Shown: in pieces, positions 23,354 through 34,899 of the stretch
How positions within the stretch are numbered: position 1 is the stretch's first letter
Layout: the number at the start of each line of letters is the position of its first letter
From: Ricinus communis
Taxonomy: Eukaryota > Streptophyta > Magnoliopsida > Malpighiales > Euphorbiaceae
DNA length: 64,000 nucleotides
Reading direction: 5' to 3'
Assembly: GCF_019578655.1 (NCBI RefSeq)
Contig: NC_063263.1
Span: forward strand, 434,001-498,000
Position numbers and translations under genes: made by a program
Notes under the pieces: generated by a model
Seen by the model: only the letters and a program-made list of their open reading frames with translations
Told to the model about the DNA's origin: nothing
The model's database searches: none

Positions 23354-23371
23354 TCTCCGGCAACGGCGCCA
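23354..23371 (-). promoter_or_regulatory. A2 primer-binding site, tRNA-Asp type
   Basis: The minus strand reads TGGCGCCGTTGCCGGAGA, complementary to the 3' end of plant tRNA-Asp with a single mismatch in 18. It lies 6 nt (agtttt) downstream of the LTR end at 23378. After the PBS the element continues with gaatgtttgaaaac, which is important for comparison with 54719-54750. Confidence 0.9.
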
Positions 23372-23377
23372 AAAACT

Positions 23378-24627
23378 TGATGTTTGCTATTTGTGCTAAT
23401 ACAATATAAAGTATCTATCGATGCGTCCTAGCAACAATGTGAGTATCAAGGTCGTATTCCTCGGGAAAGTGAAAGCCCAGAGTTACTCCTTTGTTCTTTT
23501 TTATATTAACCTAAAATGAATGATGAATAATTTCTAAACTAACTAATAGCTACAAGCTAAGTTCTAAGGGAGATGCATGAGTAATTGATAAATAAAACAA
23601 CCAAGACAAGAAAGCAAACCCAAAGGGAACCTAAACTAGTTGGCAATCAAACAAAAGATAAAGGATTGGTGAGTCTAATTATGACTACTGTAGACCGGAC
23701 TATTTTAACCGAATTCTATTTCTCTCTCTTGATAACCGAATTCCTAAACCTAATAACCTAAAGTTGGAATCTCTTCTTAACGATTGATTCTTAAATTAGC
23801 ATTAAGCTTTAATCCGCCTCTATTAAGCTTTGTTAATTCATAATCCGGCTAGTTAATTATCCTTATCTCTAAGCGATTATTAACCAGTTCTTGCTATTTA
23901 AAATTCCAATTGCCAAATGGACTTCTCAATCACACAAAGCAATCTAAACACACAATTCACAACGTCTCATGAATAATGCATTATCTTATTAATACTGAAA
24001 GCAAGAAGAATACAAAACTAACCCAAACAATCCAAAAATATAATACTAAGCCAACATAGTAAAGAAATCCCAATGGATTTAATCAATCTAGCTAATCATG
24101 TTCATTATCAAAATCCACAAGAATTCAATTACAACAATGAGTGATTACACCCTTGGATGAGAGTAAACAACCCCAATTCCTCTTGCTCGTATTCAATCGA
24201 TTCCTTTTCCTCTTGTTCGATTTGAAAACCAATCAACGAACCTCGCCCAATCTTCAATCTTTGAAGGGGATCCGATTGAAACCTTGATCCAAGTCTCATT
24301 TTCCCTTGGTTCCAGCTCAGAAAACCTTTAGAGAGAGAAATATTAAGGTTTGGGACATTCTCCCTCGCTCTTCTCTTTCTTTGCTCTCTTCTTTCTTTTA
24401 ATTCCCCTATCGCCAACAACAGTACGCCGTAGTGTATGCACTGTGTGTTCCCAACACGGTGTGTTTCTCTTCGTGTGTTACTCTGTGGCCGTGCCTCACA
24501 AACTTATTTTTATTTTATAAGTTTGGTGCACCAACACGCGGTTTTGTGCGTCAGAGTCAAACTGGGTGTGTTGAAACTCAACAACGGCCTTGTTCAGCTT
24601 CCTCATGCGCATACTTAGCTTGTTTCA
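23378..24627 (-). repeat. A2 5' LTR (B-type), truncated in U3
   Basis: 1250 bp match the 3' LTR, ending at the plus-strand cttagcttgtttca. The first roughly 300 bp of U3 are missing and the sequence continues into an unrelated gypsy fragment. The truncation removes the promoter-distal U3 and any target duplication. Confidence 0.82.
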
Positions 24628-25940
24628 TGGATTTGCATCTGTGTCTAAATTAAATGAATCAATTTATATGGAATTGATGTCAAACATGCACATGTCATGA
24701 TTATCAAAATGCATATTACCATTAGGAAAAGCATCGCACAAGTAAGCGAAATTGCTCATATCATTTATCTTAGAAAAGAAAGAAACATCCTCCTTATAAA
24801 TTTTGGATGTTATTACATCATCATAAAAGACATGAATAATATTATCCTCTATAAGAGTAGCTAGCTCCTCTTTACCCATTTTATTCGGTCGGGTGGTGGA
24901 CTCTTCTAGCTTCAGCTCCACCATCTTGGTGGTGACCCGTTCTCGGACTTCCTTGATACTCAGCTCAACCATCCTATCAATGATTAGGTTGCTTGAGAAT
25001 CTCAAACCTTGGTACCTCAGTCCCAGCTACAGTAACGGGTTCGAGCTCCCCAGAATAGGGTTTGTACTCCTAGATGAATACGTCTTTTAGAATCTTACCC
25101 TTTATTTTGCCTTCGTCTACCTCCTTGGAATAACCCAATCCATGTTGAGTCTTCTGACCTTTGAAGTCTGGCAGCTCCGTGATACCTTGCTGATTCTTTC
25201 CCAACCCCATTCCAAGCATGAAGTTCATTTTCTTGAACATGCTAGCTACTTTAGGATCCATGTAGTCCTCATAGAGAATAGCAACTTGGAATCCAATAGG
25301 GCAGCTAGCTCCTTGACAGCTTCTTGGATAGCCGAGACAAACTTACCACCTTCGACGTTGATGGTTACGATCTCACCTTTATAAAAGAACTTTACCTTTT
25401 GATGCACAATAGAAGGAACTTCTCCTAAGGCATAGAACCATGGCCTTCCCATTAATAGTGTAAAATTTACTAGGATGTCTAGGACAATGAACTCCACCTA
25501 GGATTCAATAGGGCCCGTCTTCACTAGTGTTGAAAACATTCCTTCCACATCTCTCTTCGTCTCATCATAGGCCCTTATAACTATGTTTGATGGTTTTAGG
25601 TCATAGTCTTCCTTAGCTTAGGGAGTATGCGAGAAGGACACACATTGATGGCTGACCCATCATTCACCATCACATATGGGGTTCCCTTCCCTTTGACCTC
25701 TACTACCATGTAGAGGGCCTTGTTGTACTCTCTTCCCTCAAGTGGTAGGTTTTCATCCAAGAAAGTGATCATTTTGGTGGTCTTGTCAATTACCATTTTT
25801 GATTATTTCCTCGGGGGTAGCTATTGTGCTAACGCTTATACCAGACAAGGCCATAATTATAGGCTTTATGTGGTCCGATGTGTGCATCAACAACTCCTAG
25901 ACATCGGTTGTCTTCTTCTCCTTCTTCCACTACTCTAATA
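24628..25940 (-). pseudogene. Tat/Ogre-type Ty3/gypsy protease and G-patch fragment
   Basis: Minus-strand frames in order: 25796-25596 with ITFLDENLPLEGREYNKALY and VNDGSAINVCP (an Asp-Gly-Ser protease active site of the Tat/Ogre type); 25497-25246 with FTLLMGRPWFYALGEVPSIVHQ, the closing protease motif; 25261-25070 with MLGMGLGKNQQGI, a G-patch-like motif typical of this clade; and 25005-24664, an acidic region. This is a different gypsy lineage from the H, A and D elements (DGSA and GRPW rather than DLGAS and LGRPFL). No LTR or RT is attached; both ends are abrupt. It is an old fragment. Confidence 0.8.
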
Positions 25941-27244
25941 ACTTGGTATCCCCCTCTTAAAATTTATGTATTTAAGTACAATTAAGCAACATTCAATCTA
26001 TCCCAAATTGAAACTTAGCCAAAGACTAAACTAGCAATCTAAATAAGAGTAATTATTATGTTAGTGTATGAAGCAAATAAATAGTATATTTAACATCAAA
26101 TATCCAAGAAACCATATGCCTCACAAGGGATCACTCTATGCACTCGATGTTTAAAAGGTAGTCATCAATCCCTTAACGCAATCATATTCAACCTACTTGC
26201 AATAGGCTTACTTATAAATCCCGTCTCTGCTACTGCAAACAATCAAATATCACAATCAAAGGGTCTTCAAAAAGGTTAAAATGGGACTTAGGTATATGTA
26301 TGGAAATTTGGGAGTAAGGTGTAAATAATTTATGGACTTTTTGTAATACCTCCCCCCCAATGTCAACTCAAAAAGGACTAAATTCCAAAGAAAGGTAATT
26401 AAACTCACTATAGTTCTAAAGTCTCTAAAATAAGATGCTCAAAAGGTGAAAAATGAATGAATACTCAATAAAATACTTTTTTTTGGTTTAGATTTGTAAT
26501 TTGGATTGAAAGGAGCATCTAAACTAAATTTTTGAGGGACTTAGTGAATTCAAAGTACACATAAAATCGGTATTTTATCCAATAACTCAATGAACACATT
26601 GGAAATTCCAAAAATAGGGTAGGGATCAACCGATGAAAGGCTTAACAAAGTGTGATGATAAAAAAAATGATAAAAATGAAGAAAGTGAATAGGCTAAAAA
26701 ATATTTACAGGTTGGCTTTTGGCTACAAGGGTGAATCCTAAATGCCCTTATTATTTCATAACATTTGATTGTTCATGTGACCTCAACAAGCATTACCGAG
26801 CAAGTTCTAGAAATAAGAAGAGTACAATGCACATTCAAGCAAGAAAAAAGGAGCATTTATTATGTATGCTCAATTAGGTTCAAAAACTCACAATTTAAGT
26901 GTGTACATTTGCATAAGGTGTCCATAGACCATCAATGAAATCATTATTTAATAAATTCATACACAAAACATAACAACTAATCAAATTCAAATTAACTAAC
27001 TTAAAGAATGGTCAAGCAACACTTATTTAACCTAGCCACTATGATAAACTAAAAATTGCTCAATAATTTTCCAAAAGCAATAAACAACAAGGAGGAAAAA
27101 TCTTATGCTCAAAATCATAACTGTCAACCTTTCGAAGATAAACATAAAGCTAACAAACATCCTAAGTATCCTAAACATATACATTATCAATAATACAATA
27201 TACAATAATTGAAAAATATAAGAAAAAGAAAAGCCAAAACAACG
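25941..27244 (-). other. H2 3' non-coding region
   Basis: AT-rich sequence with the same short motifs as the 3' regions of D1 and the A elements (for example a caaagggtcttNNNaaNNgtt block). No ORF is supported. The polypurine tract and 3' LTR that should follow are missing at the left end. Confidence 0.6.
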
Positions 27245-28708
27245 GCTTACCCACGTATAAAAGAGTTAGGAAGCAACATATTAGGTACAAAAGAAGATAT
27301 CGCCCTACTCATCTGTTGATGTGTGTGGGTTGAGTGTGAGGTGAGGGGTGGGAAATGTGTTGGAGAAAGGTATCTACTTATTGGAGGTGGAAAATATTCG
27401 CCAAAATCAACAAAGTCAAAATCGTCCATCCTATTCTGCTGCAAGGCTGCCTCTATCCTGTCTCCCTAAGCCAACTGCCTATTTAGAAAATCTAGAATGT
27501 GCCTCTACATAGCATCAAAATGCTAAAACTGCGCTCTAATCTCTTGTTCAAACTTGTCAAACCCATACCTATGTGCGCTATTGCTGTTGTCCGTGTGCCG
27601 ATCAATCTCGGTCCTCGTCATTCAATAACGCACTAGATGGCCGAGGAGCTGATGAGGATGAAGGTTGAGAGGAACCAAACAGTATCTACGCCTAGGTGCT
27701 CCCCTGCTCCTCGAGGGCATACAGTGTGGTCGACTGTCCAGATTCGGCGAGCCTGGCCTAGAGGCTACCTGGGTGGTCATCCTCATATGTTGCATAGTAG
27801 ATAGGATAACAGGGGTCATCTCGCCCCACAGGTCATACATCCATGAGCAGTACATTGGTAGTCTCATCCTCCTAGCAATCCTAGTCACGAGTAGTCTCAA
27901 AACAGATCCAAGTCTTCGAGTCCCCGAATAGATCTCTACTTTGGCTAACACATACCCGATGTCCACTCCACTCCTCCGATCGGCGGCACCATAAATAGAA
28001 TCGCCGGGCGTGCAAGTTGACCACCCAAGCTACCTCACCTGTCAATGTAAAATGCGAAAGGTTGCACGGGAATGCAGTTATCCTGTTATCGGCTATGGAA
28101 ATTTGCCGAGGTTGAACGCCTTTGACTTTTCTGCTTTCGAAGGCTCCTAAGATGGTCTCCCAAGCCTTATCAAAAGAAACTCTCGGATTGTATAAGGAGC
28201 CTCTGAAACCATCTAACTCTATAGTCGCCTGGTCATAGAGGCCAAGTGCAACACCAAACTGGGGAATACTCATCATGCAAGTTTGCCCCCTAATTGAAGC
28301 GAGAAATGGCTTCAAATTGGGTCAGCACGATCTATATACGAAGAAGGAAGAAAGTAGAGGTGAACTCAAGTGGGAGCTCCCTGTAAGTGGGTTCTATAAT
28401 GCCGAAGAAGGCCTCAAAAGGTGGAGTTTGAAGTAACTCTCGAACCTCATTAGCTAGGCCAATTTTCTTCAATGCCTGCTAGTTGATGCATCTCCTCCAG
28501 CCTAACTGCCTATACCGCAACTATTAGTAACGAGCCTCGTGAGTGAGGCTTTGAAATTGTAGAAGTCTATATTGGCGTGGTTGAGGGGAGGCCGCGGACT
28601 TCGGTCGAGAGGTGGTGTATGGTGCAAGTATAAGGGCCAATCGGGTCTGAAGACACCTCTCTTGAGGAGACACCCACCTTCAGCCAAGGGGTCTCTTTGC
28701 TCATCCAT
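27245..28708 (-). pseudogene. H2 env-like ORF (ATHILA ORF-1 type)
   Basis: The start is the ATG at 28708, directly after an intron-like acceptor (tttccatgtag at 28714). The first frame (to about 28502) is Pro- and Arg-rich and ends at an in-frame stop after FKASLTRLVTNSCG. The next frames contain ANEVRELLQTPPF, IIEPTYRELPLEFTSTFF, then (28315-27881) PQFGVALGLYDQATIE, FRGSLYN, DKAWETILG, a GEVAWVVNLHARRFYLW segment and RICFETTRD-like residues. A C-terminal Pro/His/Ser-rich tail runs to about 27245. This mirrors H1 6172-7060 but is longer. Position after integrase is where retroviral env lies; no signal peptide or transmembrane helix is convincing in the decayed frames, so an envelope role is unproven. 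Confidence 0.64.
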
Positions 28709-28713
28709 AGTAC

Positions 28714-29182
28714 CTACATGGAAATTGATCAAAACTCTTGCCAAAACGGTAATTCTTGCACTAAAGAGACCATTATTCCAATAACAGCAACGGTTTAATA
28801 ACAATACAACAACAATTTAACATATTTTCAGCACATTTGCATTAGTTAATCTCCAATTTAGCAGCATAATGGCTAATTCACTAAACCAGCTCACAATTCA
28901 GCAAGTTTAAATATACTAAACAGCGGTAATTGGCAATTCAAATACAGAATGAAAGAAATAAAAAATATAAATAATAGTAACTAATGAAGCAAAATAAATA
29001 ATAACATCAAATCAACACTAAAAGAAAAATAATAAATTGAATGAAATAACAAATAAAATGCAACAAAAGTGACGAATTTAGCGAAATAACAAAATTAACA
29101 AAGACATTAAGGAAAATAAGAAACAATATCAAAAATTTCAGAAATAATTAACTAAATTAGAGAAAAGAGTAAAATAACATAC
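28714..29182 (-). other. Putative leader intron before the H2 env-like ORF
   Basis: On the minus strand ccattttg|gtatgtta at 29182 fits a plant 5' splice site, and ttgatcaatttccatgtag at 28714 fits a 3' splice site. The 469 nt between are T-rich, as plant introns are. The first ATG of the env-like frame is 6 nt into the downstream exon. H1 keeps both sites (5697 and 6171) although the surrounding sequence has drifted, which suggests selection in the family's past. Confidence 0.5.
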
Positions 29183-29939
29183 CAAAATGGAGTATTTAAC
29201 AAAGTTAAGGAAGAAACTTATTTGATTCGCCGGATAAAACACTTGAAAATTGAAGGAAATGAGTGAGAGGATATCGGCCTATACGTGTGAAGAGAGAGGA
29301 GAGTGAAAATTTTGCTACTTATGATATGCGTGAAACGCGACTTATATAGATGATTGAGCCTACAGCACAGTCAACAGGCCTCAAAGATACACGTGTTAGT
29401 CAAACGCTTTGAAGTCTAAGTGGTCTATTTACATCAACACGTTTGGTACCAACACCTAACACCGTAATACCCGACGTGTTGCCTGATATGGACGTGTTCA
29501 CAACCCGTGTTACTCTCGGAAGACGTGCTAAATTCCCATTTCAATTCAACACGGTTTGGTTGCCCACAACACGAGCGTGTTGTTTGACACGGTCGTGTCC
29601 ATAAACCGTATTACTCTCAAAAAATGTGTTGAAATTACATGTTTCTCTTAACACGGTTTGGTTTCCTACAACACATTCGTCGGGTAGGATGTGTGCTCAT
29701 GGGGCGACCGCTGGCGGCCGAAACTCATAATTCATTTAGGAACTTTCTCATGCGTAATTTCCAGTAATTTTCAACTGTCAAACATTCAAGTTACCTTCCA
29801 CATACCTCTAAACACTCAAATGGCATATAAAACTTGAAAAAAAAAACTAAATGAAAATGAAGAATATACTAGAAACAACAATGTACCAAAACCAATGATC
29901 AAAATGTTTAAAAACGTAAAATAAAAGTTGGGGTGCCTC
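29183..29939 (-). promoter_or_regulatory. H2 pol-env spacer with internal promoter-like segment
   Basis: A minus-strand TATA box (tctatataag, 29350-29341) is followed by about 160 nt of pyrimidine-rich leader up to the intron donor at 29182. Upstream are several AACACG/CGTGTT motifs like those in the U3 of the LTRs. The segment between about 29860 and 29195 is absent from H1, so it is either a promoter-bearing acquisition in H2 or a deletion in H1. The spacer starts with aagtgcttttgggaggcacc at about 29955. Confidence 0.48.
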
Positions 29940-30430
29940 CCAAAAGCACTTCATTTTCCCCGAGTCATTTAGTTGGATTCATAATGCTTGAGCTACTCTT
30001 GTTGATGTGGTACAAGGTTGACTTGCTCCTCGAGCTCTAATGAGTCACCATAGTAATGCTTCAACCTATGCCCATTGACCTTGAAGTTTCCCTTATCTGG
30101 ATGGTACAATTCCACTATGCCATATGGGAAAACTTATTGGACGGTGAATGGTCCTGACCAATGGCTCTTTAGCTTTCTAGGAAAGAGCGAGTCATGGAGT
30201 TACAACAACACCGCCTTGTCCCAACTTAGAACTCCTTGTACTCCTTAGCCTCTTGGTCGCCACTTCTATGTACTTAGATTATGGAGTTACCATATGCTTG
30301 GTTACACCACTCTTCCAACTCATTAAGCTGCCACTATCTATGTTTACCTGCATTAACAATATCAAAACTGCAAGTTTTCAAAGCCCACAATGCTTTATGC
30401 TCAAGTTCAACAAGCAAATGGTATGCTTTC
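29940..30430 (-). pseudogene. H2 integrase C-terminal part
   Basis: Continuing from 36330, the frame reads VELEHKALWALK, LNELEEWCNQAYGN, then KEF-VG and FPRKLKSHWSGPFTV, VFPYGIVELYHP, GNFKVNGHRLKHYYG. KLKSHWSGPFTV is the hallmark of the C-terminal module in Athila/Tat integrases, which contributes to target DNA binding. The piece is split from the catalytic part by A3 at 30431; the 5-bp duplication ctttc marks the site. Stops occur within it. Confidence 0.85.
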
Positions 30431-31776
30431 TGATGAGCATAGTTTTACACATATTTGCTTGCATATTATTGCGTATGTTCTTAGCAATTATTGTGCTTTT
30501 ATTCCCGGATCACCCGTGTTTTGTGTTCTTTTGCATTTCGAGGAACGTACAGTCAGCAAGCAATTATAGATCAATGCATGCAGCGGACAAGAATTCATCA
30601 AATCGGACAAGAGCATGCATGCATAATACATTGGGACTGCCGTGCTCAACCATTGGCTTTGATTCTTGAAATTTGCACTGGGCACACCACTTCAGCCACA
30701 CGCACTTAAGCACGGTAGTGAGCAACACACCTAGGTGGTGAAACCCTACACTTAGGCGCGCTGAACACGGCTGAAGATATATAAGAAAATGAATTTTCTT
30801 AGAAAGGAGGAGGAAAAGAGTACATAGCCACAGGTTGTGTTATGCGTTATGAGTGCAAAAGAGAGAGGTTGGGTTGGTAAGAATCCCGGAATCGCAAGGT
30901 TTCGAGTGCAAAACAGTAGTGGAGCAATTCAAGAGGCAATTTGGGAGATTAATCAAAGTGTAGATCCAGATTTGAAGCTATTCATCCAATTCGAGAGAAA
31001 AGGGTGTACATGTTTTATTTTCATTATTCTTTCATTGTAATTGATTTCCTAGATTGTTTTAAACATGAACATGTTTAGCTAGACTGATTTAATCCATTGG
31101 GATTTCTTTACTATGTTGGCTTGATATTATATTGTTGGATTGTTAGGGTTAATTTTGTATTCTTCTTATTTTCAGTATTAATAAGATAATGCATTATTCA
31201 TGAGACGTTGTGAATTGTGATGTTTAGATTGCTTTATGAGATTGAGAAATCCGTTTGGCAATTGGAATTTTGAATACCAAGAACTAGTTAATAATTGCTT
31301 AGAGATAAGGATAATTAACTAGCCGGATTAAGAATTAACAAAGCTTAATGGAGGCGGATTAAAGCTTAATGCTAATTTAAGAATCAATCGTTAGGAAGAG
31401 ATTCCAACTTTAGGTTATTAGGTTTAGGAATTCGGTTATCTCGAGAGAGTTCAGGATAATTCGCCGGGTCGTAGCATCCTCACCATTATCTTTTGTTTGA
31501 TTGCCAACTAGTTTAGATTCCCTTTGGGTTTGTCTTCTTGTCTTGATTATTTCACTTATCAATTACTCCCCGTGATCTCCTTAGAACTTAGCTCGTAGTT
31601 AATAGTTAGTTTAGAATTTATTCATCATCCATTTTAGGTTAATATAACAAAGAACAAAGGAGTAACTCTGGGCTTTCGCTCGAGGAATACGACCTTGATA
31701 CTCGCCATTAGTGCTAGATCGCATCGATAGCACACCGCACCTTCTTGATTGTAGCTAACACGAGTAGCACCCATCA
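30431..31776 (+). repeat. A3 5' LTR
   Basis: 1346 bp. A TATA box (gatatataag, 30776-30785) is followed at once by a 9-bp stem hairpin (taagaaaat...attttctta). R-U5 carries the family blocks cttagagataagg, ggaagagattcc and ggtttaggaattcgg. Compared with the 3' LTR it is identical over long runs but scrambled in several short GC-rich patches (for example 31450-31480 and 31705-31740). Confidence 0.9.
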
Positions 31777-33060
31777 AGTTTTTGGTTGTCGCAAATGTTT
31801 GAAAACTAGAGTGAAATTTGCTATTTGTTAATTTAGCCATTTTTTTCTTTCTTTCTTATTATTTTATTTTATTTGTACATATTTATTTAGTTTAAGTTTA
31901 TGATTCGGATAGTGAATGATAAGGAGGTTCAATGCTAAATTCAAACTCTTTGTATGACACATTGGAAAATGGGACTGTGAACCAAGAGAGTGCTAAAAAT
32001 TGGGATGCCCATGCATCTTTGTCGAGTGGAATCGTTTTTAGGGCTACCGATCAACTCTCTTCTCCTATCCTTTCATCTCAAGTCTTTTGTGAATTTTGTT
32101 GTGGTTTACATGTGTGTAATGATTGTCCATTGTATAGTGATGTTGCTCATTGTTCTTATAGCTAGAGCAGGGTTGTGAATTACGGACGCGGGGTTGGCAA
32201 ATGACTCGTATGGCACCCAATCAAAGTGGAGCACCTCATTCACCCTTTGGATGGAGCTTAGATGGCCAAGAACCACTAGGAATTCGCTAACTACGAAATT
32301 TAATCTTGCACCTTCAACTCAAGATGAAGAGTTAGTGTCGAAGTCATGATGAGGTTCATAAGTCTCGAGGAAAGATTCCAACAAGCGAGTAGAGGGTACT
32401 TAAAAGGTCAACAGCCTCAATTAAGAACATAGAGCATCAAGTAGGCTTGATCTTTAGTTACTAGCGAACAATGGGGAACTCCATCAACGCAGCTCACCGA
32501 ATCCGAGGGAGCATTGAGCGCCATCACTTTGCGTTCAGTGAGAATTTTCTGGTTTATCTACTATGTTTGATGATAATGCTTCAGGCGAGGAGACAATTTC
32601 TTGAACATGGAGATGGAACCTAAAAGGAAGAGGCAAACATAATCCCTGAAGACTACCAACGTGGAATGACAGCTGCGATGATGCCGAGTTACGCTAGAGG
32701 AATTGTTGGTAGATTTTCCACAAGTTCCTTCGATGATGGAAGATGAGCACGAGTTATCCAATGAAGAAGTCTTGGAGGAGCTCGAGTTTCTCCTAGCAAG
32801 TGAACCAAGCCAAGGACTAAAGAAAACCATCAACACTCCTCAAGAAATTGCCAGCCGATCCTTCCAATTGTTGAAACTCTAGCTTTCAAATTGGAAGAGC
32901 CCACTAGAGCATCATGACTACGCAAATATATGAGGAGCGAGTTTTGCCCATCTATCGGGCAATTTTGCGACTGTGGGAAGGGAAGTTGACGATTATCCCT
33001 CTAAGCTGGATATTTGAAGCCATTTGCTTGGAAGAAGGATGGATGGTCGCCAATCCCGGA
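31777..33060 (+). pseudogene. A3 leader, gag-like ORF and linker remnant
   Basis: The PBS position (31782-31799, tggttgtcgcaaatg) no longer matches tRNA-Asp beyond its first bases. The gag-like frame begins at 31932 and carries NSLYDTLENG, FCEFCCGLHVCNDC (CX2CX3HX4C) and ends early at 32165 by a stop; the WSLDGQEPL tail continues at about 32250-32290 in another frame. From about 32740 the acidic linker EDELSNEEVLEELEFLLASEPSQG-like segment, EHHDYA and the FEAICLEEGWMV end are visible. This is the same truncated gag-linker arrangement as in A1, A2 and A5. Confidence 0.7.
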
Positions 33061-34899
33061 GGCTTTTCACATGGACTCATCACAAAAGCACTTTGGGAGG
33101 CACCCCAATTTTTATCTTTAATTTCTAATTTTTTAACCTTTTGTTTTGAAACATTTTATTAGTTTTAGTTTTCATATTTCGATTTCGATTTTATTTCTTT
33201 ATTTTATTATTTTCAGATTCTGAGGGAAGAATTCCACAACATCATCCGATGGATGAAAATCTTTTTATTTTTCGCATTTATTTACTTTATTTTGCATACA
33301 TGTCATGCACTTGGATTTTATTGCCTTTGTTCTCTTAATTGAGGCATTCCATGCGGGGTATCCATAACATTTTACACCGAGGAGGTGTGTTCTTCAAGTG
33401 TGGGGTGCTTATGGGTAAACCTTAATCTCTCATATGGTTTTTAATATATCCGAAATTGCTCTAGCTAGGTGTTGTGTATTTTTTAGGGGATGTTAGGACA
33501 ACGTTGTGTTTTTATGCACTTGACTATGCTATTTTTGAAACTGATTGATGACTTGATTTATAGAATTGTAGTTACTTTTCTTTGTTGTTCATTGTCCTTG
33601 GAAAACAATTTATGGTGTTTTACACATCAACTCGCCAAGTTAAACGAGGTGTTATTTAATTGTTTTCGAATTGTCGAATTTTAACTTAGAACGTTGATAA
33701 TATCATATGCATGTGTTTCTTAAGTAATGATTCAATTAATGATGTTGCGAACCAACTGCACCTAATACCACACCTGAAAGTGAGATTTTGAGTCAGTTGA
33801 GCATTCATTATACTTATGCTATTTATATTTCTTATTCGAGTGTGCATTGTACTTAACTTTTTCTAATCTTGCTTTGTAATGCGTGTGAAGTTACATGAAT
33901 ATTGTGAATACCATGAGATGATTTGGGCGATTTAGGATTCACTACATTTGACCAAAAGCCTATCACCTTATGTTTCCATTAGTTAGCCAGTTTTGAGCCT
34001 TAACCTTTTCTTCATAATCTACACCTATACAACGAATTATACCATTCTTTACATTTATCTTTCCTTTACCCTTATGCTTGAATTTCTCCTGTGATTTATT
34101 CAACTTTATGTGGGATTAAAATGTTAGTTGCTATGTTGGTAAATTCACTAAATCTTTTGATATTTTAAATGCTCCCTTTGATCCAATTTGTATTTGTTAT
34201 TCTTTATGTTTATTCGAGTTGTATAAAGCGATAATCGCTAGTAAGTCGCTAGTTCATTATTATAAAAAGAACAAAAAGAAAAAAAAAGAAGAAAAAAAAG
34301 AATATATAATAAACAAATCTCTTTAATTATTTATCTTTTGTTGGATTTAGAGCATTTATGAAATGTTATTCTATGAAGGTAGGATTTTAGTGAATGATTC
34401 TTTTATGATCTTAGGCATTTAATCCTTTGAGCATATACTATTATTTATCGCACGAATTCCGGCAAAGACTTTCACACTTCTATCCAAATCACCTTTACCT
34501 TAGCCCCATTTCAACCTTGGTAAAGACCCTTTGATTTTGGTATTTACTTATTCATAGTAGCGAAGATATGATTTATGAGCAAGCTTATGGTGTGAGTCTT
34601 GTGCATTTGCTTTGAGGGATTTGTTATTCACCTAATATACACTTTGAGTGACTTGAGTGATCCCTGTGAGGCATTGGTTCATGATGTTTGTGTTGAGTTG
34701 TCATTTAAGTTACTCATGCATTAATATTATTTCCATTCTTTGTTTATGATTTGTAATTTGATTTATGATTGAGTATCCTTTGAGATGTGTTGAATACTGC
34801 GCAGGACTAGTGGCATAAAGGAAAGGTTGCTAATTGTAGTTTTATGGGGTGAGTTGTTAATTGCTTGAGGACAAGTAATAGCTTAAGTGTGGGGTAATT
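33061..34899 (+). other. A3 3' non-coding region
   Basis: It starts with the gggaggcaccccaa spacer block and is AT-rich without supported ORFs. A poly(A/G) run lies at 34262-34310. At the end come the ttgcttgaggacaag hairpin and the agtgtggggtaattt polypurine tract directly before the LTR. Confidence 0.65.

Larger units (their letters stand above)
18882..24627 (-). mobile_element. A2: non-autonomous LTR retrotransposon with B-type LTRs, 5' end truncated
   Basis: Minus-strand order: partial 5' LTR (24627-23378), PBS (23371-23354), gag-like ORF (from 23209), remnants of the protease-RT linker (to 22041), post-pol spacer near 22010, 3' non-coding region, polypurine tract and complete 3' LTR (20399-18882). 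The left flank ends cctta; the matching right flank is missing because the 5' LTR is broken at 24627 against a Tat/Ogre fragment. Internal sequence is A-family, but its LTR U3 differs from that of A1, A3, A4 and A5. It has no RT, RNase H or integrase. Confidence 0.85.

Noticed and set aside
30253..30669. 138-codon plus ORF spanning 30253-30669
   Set aside because: It runs across the junction between H2 integrase (antisense) and the A3 LTR, so it is fortuitous.
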